A stretch of 64,000 bases of DNA from Siphonobacter sp. BAB-5405 (GTDB lineage: Bacteria; Bacteroidota; Bacteroidia; Cytophagales; Spirosomataceae): NCBI RefSeq assembly GCF_002872335.1, contig NZ_NJAG01000005.1:230384-294383 (forward strand). Direction: 5' to 3'. The translations under genes were made by a program, and so were the position numbers. The notes below the pieces were generated by a model. It saw only the letters and a program-made list of their open reading frames with translations. It was not told the origin of the DNA and ran no database searches. Below are positions 44,601 through 52,806 of this stretch, in pieces. Every line of letters starts with the position of its first letter. The stretch's first letter is position 1.

Positions 44601-44941
44601 CGCCAGCCACCCCGGTTGAGATACAGGCGATTTTCACCGTTGCTGGAAGTAAAGAAAAGATCGGGCAAGCCATCATTATTCAAATCTCCAGCTCCTACGC
44701 CACCCGCTCCCAACAGGCGTTCGGCCAGACGCAGGAAGTTTTCCTGACGGGCCGAATCAGCGGGAAAATTCAGATACAAGCTATCCAGCCGGGGAAGTTG
44801 ATCCCGAAAATCAAGCCCCGTAGCCGCGGTAGAAAGATGAACAAATACGGGATTTTCGGGAGCAACGTACGCCGGCTTCCGTTCCGAGCGTTGACAGCCC
44901 ATAAGGAACACCAGCAAACATCCGAAAATCCAGTACTTCAT
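41696..44941 (-). CDS. Large FG-GAP/VCBS repeat lipoprotein with ASPIC/UnbV domain
   Basis: The 1081-residue product (ATG at 44939-44941) has a lipobox (LLVFLMGC, Cys16). Many FG-GAP-type repeats with calcium-binding loops follow, e.g. GDLNNDGLPDLFFTSSNGEN, ADVNADGWLDLYVCHFG, ADLDNDGDLDLIINQMGK, GDVNGDGLVDVFLTG and ADLDGDGDMDFVVGNWG; these build beta-propellers. In the middle (about 500-560) lies an ASPIC/UnbV-like domain (GAEIRVFTGELQQKIILQPN, VYWPG). Proteins of this kind in Bacteroidota are exported and surface-exposed, often next to SusC/SusD pairs, but no such pair is adjacent here. Its ligand is unknown. Confidence 0.88.
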   Translation of the reverse strand: MKYWIFGCLLVFLMGCQRSERKPAYVAPENPVFVHLSTAATGLDFRDQLPRLDSLYLNFPADSARQENFLRLAERLLGAGGVGAGDLNNDGLPDLFFTSSNGENRLYLNRGGWRFEDVTKAAGLGGNGQWSAGVSLADVNADGWLDLYVCHFGANARNELFIHSGTLNEQGVPIFTEQAQQLGLQNERQAVQAVFFDYDLDGDLDCLVANNFQASPDSTKEWPNGPDRLYQNEKGVFIDVSEKAGFRSARFSTGIAVADFNGDQWPDVALSRDFPENDVVYINQQKGAFAETYPFAHTPERSLGLAAADLDNDAYTDLFTASVLSDDAIRRRTQARFGNNQQVLPTVGHNTLQRNEGQFSERAWLAGVAATDVSHSGLILDLDTDGWKDLFVPNGLMRDTRNLDFLEKLSKAGGRLSLKTLLRMMPSVTQSSFAFLNQKDFAFENQAVRLGLGEPSFSNGAAYADLDNDGDLDLIINQMGKPASLYRNDFDEAQKIQSLKIKFKGPAGNPFGYGAEIRVFTGELQQKIILQPNQGYQSSQEPILQVGLGSAQQADSIVVYWPGFKMQVLRAVTANQTLVMDASEARDRVGSTMLKTNRVLTDVTGELFPKEVRHQEDSFDDLLSQPYLPRTLSKEGPKLAQGDVNGDGLVDVFLTGVQGQTGQLLLQTPKGTFLPSNQPAFLENQYREEVAALFLDVEGDKDLDLVVASGGNQSADSSWVRLYLNDGKGNFTLATDQMPTVSLNASCLAAADFDKDGDLDLFVGARSVPGSYGVTPKSYLFRNEKGVFKEDTPEVLSRIGLVTDATWQDLDSDGMPDLLVVGEWMPITIFYNRSGKFTYSHNQTIPNSEGWWTALQKADLDGDGDMDFVVGNWGLNSEYKASYERPLYLQINDFDRNNSIDALLTLAERDGEQYPLDTKDEWKQQLPGWNSPFPSNSAFAEKSFHQLITNAQRRGTLEKKVVEFRSSALINEGRGNFTLRPLPPVAQQSPVFAIAIHDFTKDGKPDILLGGNLWGMPPSKGRLDASRGTLLVQESSLIFREHHAGKSFFNGQVRGFTLVRVQQKYRLFVGRNKGKLQAFAF

Positions 44942-45099
44942 GCGTAATCGGGGGAGAAAGGTTAGAAACGGCAATTTACCATTCGCCGCTCAATAAGACA
45001 TAAAAAATCGGAGGTCATCGCTCAGAAATGCCGGAAACGGCTACCGAGCCCCGTACCTTCGTAGATGAACCTCTCGTTTCGTATTCTTTTCCACAGCGT

Positions 45100-46239
45100 A
45101 TGAATATTTTACTCGCCCCTGATAAGTTTCGCGGTTCTCTAACAGCCACTGAAGCCTGTCAGGCGATGACGGAAGGCATTCGGGAAGCGTATCCTGAAGC
45201 CCATATTGTAGCTCTTCCGCTCTCGGATGGCGGGGAAGGCTTTCTGGAAACCCTGGTCGAAGCTACCCAGGGAACGTATCAGGAAGTAAGCTGCCATGAC
45301 CCGCTCATGCGACCGATTACGGCCCGCTGGGGGAAATCGGGTGATGGAACGACGGCTTTCATTGAAATGGCTACGGCTTCCGGACTAGCCTTACTAGAAC
45401 CCGAGGAGTATCAGGCTAGCCAGACCACCACTTACGGTACCGGCGAGCTGATGCGGGCCGCTATGGCTTCGGGTATCAAAAAGCTGGTACTGGGCATTGG
45501 TGGCTCGGCTACCACCGATGGCGGCATCGGCATGGCTCAGGCCTTAGGCTGGAACTTTTGCGGTTCCGATGGTCAGGCACTGCCGCCCGTGGGAGCTTCC
45601 TTATCCGGTATCCATAGTATTCATCCACCCGAACAGCCAGTGTACGCAGGTGTAGAAATTGTTGTAGCTTCAGACGTTACAGCTCCACTTTTCGGTCCCG
45701 AAGGAGCGGCCTTCGTATACAGTCCACAAAAGGGAGCCGGTACCCAGGAAGTTGAAAATCTGGATACAGGATTGCGGCAACTGGCCGGGGTAGTTTCCCG
45801 TACCAGCGTTGGCATAAGTTCTTTAGAAAACAAGCCGGGAGCGGGTGCCGCGGGTGGTTTGGGCTTTGGGTTGATGACTTTTTGCGGAGCCCACTTACAG
45901 CCCGGTGCAGAACTGGTGATGGAACTTGTGGGCCTGGATTTATTGTTACAAAAGGCTGAGCTAATCCTTACCGGCGAAGGCAAACTGGATACCCAAAGCC
46001 TGCAGGGCAAACTCATCGGGCGGCTTTGCGAGAAGGCCAAACCCCGAAAGATTCCCGTATTCGCTTTGTGTGGAACGCTGGCCGCCCCACCCACGGAATT
46101 ACGAAAGCTGGGCCTCAGTTATGCAACGTCCATCTTAACGGGACCCGTTGACTTACCTACGGCTTTGCGTACGGCGTATGAACGGTTGCGGGAAGCGAGT
46201 TTCTGGGCCATTCACTGGTATGTGACTCAAAAAAAATGA
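45100..46239 (+). CDS. Glycerate kinase (GarK/GlxK family)
   Basis: The enzyme phosphorylates D-glycerate, feeding it into glycolysis. The ATG at 45100 is chosen because family members begin MNILLAPDKFRGSLTATEAC; 24 codons upstream in frame are not conserved-looking. Other motifs are LPLSDGGEGFLETLV, LGIGGSATTDGGIGMAQALG and NKPGAGAAGGLGFG, and ILTGEGKLDTQSLQGK near the C-terminus. Length is 379 residues. uvrC starts 6 bases after the stop, so the two are probably co-transcribed although unrelated in function. Confidence 0.94.
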   Translation: MNILLAPDKFRGSLTATEACQAMTEGIREAYPEAHIVALPLSDGGEGFLETLVEATQGTYQEVSCHDPLMRPITARWGKSGDGTTAFIEMATASGLALLEPEEYQASQTTTYGTGELMRAAMASGIKKLVLGIGGSATTDGGIGMAQALGWNFCGSDGQALPPVGASLSGIHSIHPPEQPVYAGVEIVVASDVTAPLFGPEGAAFVYSPQKGAGTQEVENLDTGLRQLAGVVSRTSVGISSLENKPGAGAAGGLGFGLMTFCGAHLQPGAELVMELVGLDLLLQKAELILTGEGKLDTQSLQGKLIGRLCEKAKPRKIPVFALCGTLAAPPTELRKLGLSYATSILTGPVDLPTALRTAYERLREASFWAIHWYVTQKK

Positions 46240-46245
46240 AGCGTT

Positions 46246-48051
46246 ATGGCATTTGATTATAAACAGGAATTAACGAGAATCCCGCACCAGCCGGGTGTAT
46301 ATCGCTATTTCGATGAGGAAGGAACCGTGATCTACGTGGGTAAAGCCAAAGATTTGCGGAACCGCGTAAGCAGTTATTTCCAGAATTCCCGTGATCACGA
46401 CCGGAAAACCAAACGGCTGGTTTCATATATCCGCAAGATTGAGTTTACGATTGTTCCTACGGAATTCGACGCCCTGCTGCTCGAAAACTCCCTGATTAAG
46501 CAGTATCAGCCCCGCTTCAATATTCTGTTGCGGGATGATAAAATGTATCCCTTCATCTGTATTACCAACGAGCGTTTTCCGCGTGTGATTACTATGCGGC
46601 GGGTGGATCGTAAGCTGGGCACGTTCTTCGGACCGTACGCTAATGTGAAGGCGATGCATAGTTTGCTGGAAATGTTCGGACAGTTGTATCCCATTCGTAC
46701 CTGCAGCTACGCCCTTACGCAACCCAATATTGACAATCGGAAGTTTAAGGTTTGTCTGGAGTACCACATTGGCCGTTGTAAAGGTCCCTGTGAGGGACTG
46801 GAAACGGAAGAGGCCTACAATCGCAAAATTGAGCAGATCAAGCAGATTCTAAAGGGTAACCTACAGATTCCCCGGCAGTTTCTTCAGGAACAGATGAGCG
46901 AGGCTGCCCAGCGACTGGACTTTGAAGAGGCTCAGGAGTGGAAAGAAAAACTGGAACTATTTGAGAACTTCCAGAGTCGGAGTACAGTCGTAAACCCCAA
47001 CATTGGTAACGTAGACGTTTGTACCATCGTTTCGGATGAGACGACGGCTTTCCTCAATTTCATGCGGGTGGTCAACGGCTTCATCAGTCAGACGCATACG
47101 TTCGAAGTCAAAAAGAAACTCGACGAAACCGACGAGGACATTATGACCATGTGGGCCTGGGAATTGCGGACGCAGTATGGTTCGGAAGCGAAGGAAATCA
47201 TTACCAATCTGCCCTTATCGCTTGAATTAAAAGGACTGACCAACACCGTACCTCAGATCGGCGACAAGCGAAAACTCATGGAGGTTTCGCTGAAAAACGT
47301 GTTGTTCTTCCGTAAAGAAAAGTCCGATCGGAAAGTAGCTGAAGACACCGCAGGCAATCCCAAGATGCGGGTACTGATGACGCTGAAGAATGACTTGCAG
47401 CTCAAAACCATACCCCGGCACATCGAATGTTTCGATAACTCCAACATTCAGGGTACCAATCCGGTATCGGCTATGGTGTGTTTCATGGATGGGTTAGCTT
47501 CCAAGAAAGACTACCGCCACTTTATTCCTAAAACGGTAGAAGGGCCGAATGACTTTGCTACGATGAAAGAAGTGGTAGGTCGTCGCTATGCCCGTTTGCT
47601 GGAAGAGGGCTTGTCCTTACCGGATCTGATTATCGTCGATGGTGGTAAGGGGCAATTATCGGCCGCGTGCGAGGCCCTGAAAGAGCTTAAACTTTACGGC
47701 CAAGTACCCATTGTAGGCATTGCCAAACGGCTGGAAGAAATTTATTTCCCCGAAGACCCGATCCCGCTTTACATCGACAAGCGTTCTGAAAGTCTCAAGC
47801 TCATCCAGCGACTCCGGGATGAGGCTCACCGCTTTGGTATCACCCATCACCGCGATCGCCGTAGCAAAGCCTTTTTGGTCAGTGAGCTGGAAGAAATCGA
47901 GGGAATTGGCAAGATAACGGCCGCCAAACTACTCAAGTATTTTAAAACCATGAAAGCCGTACGGGAGGCTTCATTTGAAGAGATTGAAAAAGTGATGGGA
48001 AAAGACAAGGCTCAGAAAATCAGAAGCTACTTTGAAACGGCAAAAGCGTAA
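46246..48051 (+). CDS. uvrC: UvrABC system protein C (excinuclease subunit)
   Basis: UvrC cuts the damaged DNA strand on both sides of a lesion in nucleotide excision repair. The 601-residue product has the GIY-YIG nuclease (PGVYRYFDEEGTVIYVGKAK, 3' cut), a UVR helix pair near 200-225 (EAAQRLDFEEAQEWKEKLEL) that binds UvrB, the RNase H-like domain (CFDNSNIQGTNPVSAMVCF, LIIVDGGKGQLSAACEAL; 5' cut) and a C-terminal helix-hairpin-helix (LEEIEGIGKITAAKLLKYF). All catalytic parts appear intact. Confidence 0.97.
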   Translation: MAFDYKQELTRIPHQPGVYRYFDEEGTVIYVGKAKDLRNRVSSYFQNSRDHDRKTKRLVSYIRKIEFTIVPTEFDALLLENSLIKQYQPRFNILLRDDKMYPFICITNERFPRVITMRRVDRKLGTFFGPYANVKAMHSLLEMFGQLYPIRTCSYALTQPNIDNRKFKVCLEYHIGRCKGPCEGLETEEAYNRKIEQIKQILKGNLQIPRQFLQEQMSEAAQRLDFEEAQEWKEKLELFENFQSRSTVVNPNIGNVDVCTIVSDETTAFLNFMRVVNGFISQTHTFEVKKKLDETDEDIMTMWAWELRTQYGSEAKEIITNLPLSLELKGLTNTVPQIGDKRKLMEVSLKNVLFFRKEKSDRKVAEDTAGNPKMRVLMTLKNDLQLKTIPRHIECFDNSNIQGTNPVSAMVCFMDGLASKKDYRHFIPKTVEGPNDFATMKEVVGRRYARLLEEGLSLPDLIIVDGGKGQLSAACEALKELKLYGQVPIVGIAKRLEEIYFPEDPIPLYIDKRSESLKLIQRLRDEAHRFGITHHRDRRSKAFLVSELEEIEGIGKITAAKLLKYFKTMKAVREASFEEIEKVMGKDKAQKIRSYFETAKA

Positions 48052-48155
48052 GTAGAAGGGCGTATCGACTCGAAAACAAGTAATCTAAAGCTTAAAGCTT
48101 TCGAAACTCATTTTTCGAATTGACTTTCGTCATATCTGGCGGAGATACCTGTGTG

Positions 48156-48163
48156 TAATTTTG
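48156..48163 (+). promoter_or_regulatory. Candidate -7 element for small membrane protein gene
   Basis: TAATTTTG fits TAnnTTTG, about 22 bases before the ATG at 48186. Confidence 0.45.
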
Positions 48164-48185
48164 GTGTATCAAATTGATAATCACT

Positions 48186-48548
48186 ATGGTACGCACAGAA
48201 ATCAACTCGCAATATCAGCACTCTTCCGCTACGCTCAGCCAACCCGCTGGCTCTTCGCTCTGGAACCGTTTTATGGCTTTCTGCGAAGGTCAGGAAGCTG
48301 AAAACCACTGGCTCTGGGCCGGAGCCACCATTGGTATCCAAGGCTGTATTTTAACGCCCCTACTGCTCTGGACGATCAGTCATTTCGGGCTCAATGATGC
48401 TTATTTGTTCGTCGCCGTAACCTCCATTTTCGGCGTCGTTGTTCCTAATCTTTCGGCATTATCGACCAAGGTTATTCTGCCAATCTTTTTAACCAGTCTG
48501 CTCGTTCACGTAACGATTATTCTCGGTACGCTTGCAACCTATTTATAA
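48186..48548 (+). CDS. Small hypothetical membrane protein
   Basis: The 120-residue product is not recognised. It has a polar N-terminus of about 45 residues (MVRTEINSQYQHSSATLSQP) and then three likely membrane segments, about 46-66, 71-92 and 97-118 (WLWAGATIGIQGCILTPLLL, LFVAVTSIFGVVVPNLSAL, VILPIFLTSLLVHVTIILG). The ATG at 48186 is preferred to a TTG four codons upstream. It has its own promoter-like element and terminator, so it looks like a real single-gene unit. No partner gene is suggested by context. Confidence 0.72.
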   Translation: MVRTEINSQYQHSSATLSQPAGSSLWNRFMAFCEGQEAENHWLWAGATIGIQGCILTPLLLWTISHFGLNDAYLFVAVTSIFGVVVPNLSALSTKVILPIFLTSLLVHVTIILGTLATYL

Positions 48549-48562
48549 TCCATTCCGTAGGT

Positions 48563-48597
48563 AAAAAATCCACCGCTGATTGGCGGTGGATTTTTTT
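48563..48597 (+). terminator. Terminator of small membrane protein gene
   Basis: AATCCACCGC and GCGGTGGATT pair around TGATTG, flanked by AAAA and TTTTTTT. Confidence 0.88.
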
Positions 48598-48604
48598 ATG
48601 ACTT

Positions 48605-48638
48605 AAGAAAAAGCCCCTTCGCTGAGCAAAGGGGCTAA
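48605..48638 (-). terminator. Terminator of the beta-barrel receptor gene
   Basis: On the minus strand AGCCCCTT and AAGGGGCT pair around TGCTCAGCG, followed by TTTTTCTT. Confidence 0.8.
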
Positions 48639-48659
48639 CTAGTTTAGAGAAAAGCAGGA

Positions 48660-51347
48660 TTAGTTGCGTTGTCCACCCGGACGACCTCCGCCCGGACGAT
48701 TACCTCCCGGCGTACCATTTTGCGGCTGTTGGTTCTGGGGCTGACCGCCACCTTCTCCTTCGCCACCGCTCTTGATATCGTCGTTGTTTACACCCTTACC
48801 CCGACGGCGTTGCGGCTGATCGAAGCTCATCTTACCGATCCGGTAGCTGAACGTCACCCGTACCCCAGTGTTATAAAGCGTATTCACGCTCCGTTGACTA
48901 AAGGCCGGCGAATCGAAGCTGTTGCGTACCTTGAAACCATTGAAGTTGAGGAAGTTTTCCAATCCCAAACCCAAACTGGCCTTTTTATCCTTGAATTCTT
49001 TCCGTACACCCAAATTGTAGAAGGCCATTCCGCCCTGCGTTCCCTGTAATTGAATCTGACGACCCCGAATAAAGCCAAAGCCCTGTACTGCCCAGCTATT
49101 TTTAAGGCTAATCGAGAGGTTGAAGCGACCACTTACGTTGAAACCTGAATTGGACGCCCGTAACGTAGTATTGCTACCGTTGCTCAGCATCGAGTACATA
49201 ATGTCTGTACCACCGCCGACTGAAATCTTGGGTGTAATACTAACGTTTCCGAATACGTTAACTCCAACGACTTCCTGCTTTCCTATGTTACTCGAAGTAG
49301 TTACAATGGCATCGGCAGCCACGCCTTCAAGCACTGAGTTCAGCACCGTTCCGTACGCAGTTCCTTCGAAGATTTGTTTGATGTCCCGCACATTGGAACG
49401 TACCTGCTCAATCGAATTACCGGTGTGACGGTAGAAACCCGTAAAGTTCAGGTACGTTTTGTTAATGGAAGTGCTATAGGACATTTCCACATTGTCGGTC
49501 AACTCCGGACGCAGGTAGGGATTCCCTAAACTGACGTTAGCCGGATTGGCAATGTTTACGTTCGGGTTCAGGGACTGAATACCGGGCCGTTGCAAACGCA
49601 GGTTGTATCCCCACTTCAGTGTACCCGAACCAAGCGATTTAGAAATGTTAAAGCTGGGCACCAGGTTGTTATAATCCGGAATATCCAGTGAACTGAAGCC
49701 TACTTTGAAATCGGCATTGATAAACGTGCGTTCGTACCGGGCACCTGCCTTGAAGTACCATTTGTTTTTGGTGGAAAGCTGGTACGTTAAATAACCCGCC
49801 ATTACATTCTGATCGTAATTCAGCTGGTTATTCGTCCGGGTCGTATCAGTGATGAAAGCTCCATTTTCACCAGGGGCAACGAAGTATTTGTAATCACTTT
49901 GTACCTGACGGAAAATGCTCTTTCCTCCAAATTCCACAATTTGGGTTTTTCCAATCGGGGTTTGGTAATCGACCTGTATAGTCGTTTCCTGATTGTAGCT
50001 TTCGTTATCGTTTCGCTGACGGCTTCCAATGGTTCCTTCACCGTTCATCAATTCAGCCAGGTAATTATTCGTACGATTATTCCGGCTAAACTGACCCGAA
50101 ATACTCAGTTCCTGCTGAGGCTTAAAGGTCTTGGTATAGTCAATATTGGCATCTACGGTATTAGAAAAATCCTTGGTATCAATATGTCGGGCATCAGTAC
50201 TCGTCATTACACCACCCCGGTAGCGACCGGTTACCAGATCCTGCGTATTGTTTCCGTTTCGGGTTCCGAAGCTAATATTTCCGTTTAATGAAGCCGTTTT
50301 GGAAATGTCGTAATCCATACCCAGCGAGTAGCGACCGAATAAATTCTGGTTCATCCCGGTCGACGTCTGATTCGTCAGCGTTTCAATACCTTCAACGATA
50401 CTTGTCTGATCGTTGACATTTTTATTCTTCACGTTATAGCTGGCCCGGCCAAAACCATTGAGCGAAAAGCCAAGTTTTCCCCGACGGTAGTTTCCGTTCA
50501 GGCCCAAATTAGCTCCGCGGTTACCCACGCCCGAGTCAATGTTCAGGGTAAGTCCCTGAAGCGTATTTTTCTTCGTAATAATATTGATGATCCCACCGGA
50601 ACCCTCCGCATCATATTTAGCCGAAGGTGACGTGATAACTTCAACGCTCTTAATCATTTCGGAAGGAATCAGCTTAAGTGCATCCGCTACACTTTGAGCG
50701 ACAATCGTCGAAGGTTTGCCGTTGATCAGTACGCGTACGTTTGAACTTCCCCGCAATTGAACGTTTCCGTCCAGATCCACAGATAGCATGGGGACTTTCC
50801 GTAAGATGTCGCCCGCATCGCCCCCTTTCGCCGTAATATCTTTTTCTGCGTTATAGACCATGCGATCGACTTTCTCTTCAATCAATTCCCGCTGTCCGGT
50901 TACGGTTACTTCCTGAAGGGTACGGGTGGAACCTGAAAGCTTGATTACGCCGAGATCCAGGTCTTCTCCTTTTTTTACAGTTACATTGTCAACCGTTTTA
51001 GTTGTATAGCCAATGAAGGTGATCAACAGTTTGTAGTTTCCTTCCGCTACGCGATTCAGGGTAAATTTTCCCTTATCATCGGCCACCGTACCATCGACGG
51101 GTTTATTGGTTGCTTTATTATACAGGGCTACGCTGGCAAATTCTACGGCTTTTGTTAAAGCTGAATCCACTACAAATCCCGTAACCCTGGAATTACCCTT
51201 TGGATTTACGTCGGTATCAGTACCTGGGATAGCCGTCGGCTGGCCTCCTGGGGGAGCAGGAAACTGAGCAAAGGCCGTTCCGCAGGAAAGGATGGCAAAA
51301 AGGAAAAATAGATATTTAATCATGGCTCGTTTGAAGAACAGATTCAT
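48660..51347 (-). CDS. TonB-dependent receptor-like outer-membrane barrel (OMP_b-brl_3 type)
   Basis: The 895-residue product has a signal peptide ending in GTAFAQ, a carboxypeptidase-regulatory-like domain (GFVVDSALTKAVEFASVALY, GNYKLLITFIGYTTKTVDNV), a plug domain (DAGDILRKVPMLSVDLDGNV, LRGSSNVRVLINGKPSTIV, SPSAKYDAEGSGGIINIITK) and a long barrel ending near VRVTFSYRIGKM. After the barrel comes a tail of about 50 residues rich in Gly, Gln, Asn and Pro (RRRGKGVNNDDIKSGGEGEG, GGNRPGGGRPGGQRN), unusual for a barrel. Two ATGs are possible, at 51347 and 51323; both leave a signal peptide. The substrate is unknown, and the gene is not next to a SusD-like partner. Confidence 0.88.
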   Translation of the reverse strand: MNLFFKRAMIKYLFFLFAILSCGTAFAQFPAPPGGQPTAIPGTDTDVNPKGNSRVTGFVVDSALTKAVEFASVALYNKATNKPVDGTVADDKGKFTLNRVAEGNYKLLITFIGYTTKTVDNVTVKKGEDLDLGVIKLSGSTRTLQEVTVTGQRELIEEKVDRMVYNAEKDITAKGGDAGDILRKVPMLSVDLDGNVQLRGSSNVRVLINGKPSTIVAQSVADALKLIPSEMIKSVEVITSPSAKYDAEGSGGIINIITKKNTLQGLTLNIDSGVGNRGANLGLNGNYRRGKLGFSLNGFGRASYNVKNKNVNDQTSIVEGIETLTNQTSTGMNQNLFGRYSLGMDYDISKTASLNGNISFGTRNGNNTQDLVTGRYRGGVMTSTDARHIDTKDFSNTVDANIDYTKTFKPQQELSISGQFSRNNRTNNYLAELMNGEGTIGSRQRNDNESYNQETTIQVDYQTPIGKTQIVEFGGKSIFRQVQSDYKYFVAPGENGAFITDTTRTNNQLNYDQNVMAGYLTYQLSTKNKWYFKAGARYERTFINADFKVGFSSLDIPDYNNLVPSFNISKSLGSGTLKWGYNLRLQRPGIQSLNPNVNIANPANVSLGNPYLRPELTDNVEMSYSTSINKTYLNFTGFYRHTGNSIEQVRSNVRDIKQIFEGTAYGTVLNSVLEGVAADAIVTTSSNIGKQEVVGVNVFGNVSITPKISVGGGTDIMYSMLSNGSNTTLRASNSGFNVSGRFNLSISLKNSWAVQGFGFIRGRQIQLQGTQGGMAFYNLGVRKEFKDKKASLGLGLENFLNFNGFKVRNSFDSPAFSQRSVNTLYNTGVRVTFSYRIGKMSFDQPQRRRGKGVNNDDIKSGGEGEGGGQPQNQQPQNGTPGGNRPGGGRPGGQRN

Positions 51348-51724
51348 GCGTGTGGACCCCCAAATGGGAAAATAGGTTTGCGTTGTAACGAACTGGAAAG
51401 AGTAACCAGGTGCTAGAGATTCGTATAGATACTATTATTCAAAATTGAATGAAACATTCGAACTCAAGAGGGAAATTCGACGAAAGCGGTTTCTTTGGAG
51501 ATCAAGGTTTTTGACTTATTTCAAGAAAGACCCTTGACTATCAAATCTTAACATATGTTTCAATTGTACAAAAGCAAAAAGTGTATCGACGCATGGCAAA
51601 AATGTATCGGCATCCGGGAAATGACTTAAAACTTTGACTTCGAAATACCGTATTACTATTTTATTTATTGGAAAGGTTTGTACTTCATCTTTGTATCTGG
51701 GCGTTTTCAAAAACGAAATCACCA
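51348..51724. other. Divergent intergenic region, barrel receptor / PorP-like gene
   Basis: The 377 bases hold a candidate promoter for the PorP-like gene (51668-51693). No clear element was found facing the barrel receptor gene, and no small gene or RNA was recognised. Confidence 0.45.
51668..51693 (+). promoter_or_regulatory. Candidate promoter of PorP/SprF-like gene
   Basis: TTG (51668-51670), 15 bases, then CATCTTTG (51686-51693), similar to the TTG / TAnnTTTG pattern but with short spacing. It lies inside the upstream extension of the open frame and supports the ATG at 51725. Confidence 0.4.
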
Positions 51725-52750
51725 ATGGATGGAATGCGTATTCGTTACTTGCTAATTAGTTTTGTTCTTTCACTGCCCGTCGCCCAGGCTCAACAACGAG
51801 CTCAGTATAGTCAATACATGCTAAATCCGCTGGTGTTGAATCCCGCCGTTAGCGGGCTTGAGGATTTTATCGACGTTAAGGCGGGTTACCGTAATCAGTG
51901 GGCGGGTTGGCAGGGAGCACCTAAGACCTTTTATTTGACCGCTCACGGGGCCCTTAACAAGGCAGATCGTACCAGCACGTTGCCCGTTCGCGATCCTTAT
52001 GGTCGCCCGTATCAACGAAGTCGTGTTTTCCCTTCACAGCCCGCCGCACCTTCCCATCATGGCGTGGGAGCTACCTTACTTCGCGATGAAACAGGACCTA
52101 GCTCACGTACTACACTGCAAGTGAGCTATGCTTTACATTTACCGATTACGAACCGGATAAAAGTAGCCACCGGCGTCGGTATGGGTTTTACGCAACATAC
52201 GCTCGATTTTGATTTGCTTCACGTACTTGAGCCGAATGACCCCGTCATTCAGCAGGGAAAGCTGAACACGTTTGTACCCGAACTAAATGCGGGTGTGCTT
52301 CTATACGATCCTAATTTTTACGTTGGATTTTCTGCCAGTCAGCTTTTTTTCAAAAAACTGGATTATGGACAAACTGGAACTGCTAATTACGAATGGCTGG
52401 GACGCCTGTATAACCATTATTTTCTGACGGCTGGCTATCGTTTCGAAGTAGATCCAGACTGGGCGATACTCCCCTCAGTACTGGTTAAATCCGTACGACC
52501 CCTGCCCCTTTCTTTCGACATCAACGCCAAGGTTGCATATCAGGATCGAATCTGGATGGGGCTTTCCTATCGGCATCAGGATGCAATTGTTGGTTTACTC
52601 GGCTTCAATGTTAACTACAAACTCAACATTGGCTATTCATATGATTTCACCCAGTCTTCGGTACGAATGGTATCTCGCGGAACGCATGAGATTGTCGTTG
52701 GGCTGATGTTCAATAACCGCCAACGTCTGGTTTGCCCCCGTATCTTCTAA
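51725..52750 (+). CDS. PorP/SprF family type IX secretion membrane protein (copy 1)
   Basis: The 341-residue product has a signal peptide (LISFVLSLPVAQA) followed by the family hallmark QQRAQYSQYMLNPLVLNPAV and later LHVLEPNDPVIQQGKLNTFV, VPELNAGVLLYDPNFYVGFS and the C-terminal barrel strands. PorP/SprF proteins are outer-membrane barrels that anchor type IX secretion cargo or adhesins such as SprB to the cell surface. Its 3' end faces gldN across a shared terminator, so it sits at the edge of the gld locus but on the other strand. The ATG at 51725 is preferred; another at 51734 is possible. Confidence 0.88.
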   Translation: MDGMRIRYLLISFVLSLPVAQAQQRAQYSQYMLNPLVLNPAVSGLEDFIDVKAGYRNQWAGWQGAPKTFYLTAHGALNKADRTSTLPVRDPYGRPYQRSRVFPSQPAAPSHHGVGATLLRDETGPSSRTTLQVSYALHLPITNRIKVATGVGMGFTQHTLDFDLLHVLEPNDPVIQQGKLNTFVPELNAGVLLYDPNFYVGFSASQLFFKKLDYGQTGTANYEWLGRLYNHYFLTAGYRFEVDPDWAILPSVLVKSVRPLPLSFDINAKVAYQDRIWMGLSYRHQDAIVGLLGFNVNYKLNIGYSYDFTQSSVRMVSRGTHEIVVGLMFNNRQRLVCPRIF

Positions 52751-52754
52751 ACGT

Positions 52755-52785
52755 AAAAAGTCCGCCGGTTTCCCAGCGGACTTTT
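52755..52785. terminator. Bidirectional terminator, PorP-like gene / gldN
   Basis: AAAAGTCCGC and GCGGACTTTT pair around CGGTTTCCCA, between two convergent genes. Confidence 0.88.
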
Positions 52786-52806
52786 CCGTAAGCGTTTGAC
52801 TCTATC

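Noticed and set aside
48108..48341. Minus-strand open frame across the start of the small membrane protein gene
   Set aside because: It overlaps the promoter and coding region of the plus-strand gene and has no recognisable features.
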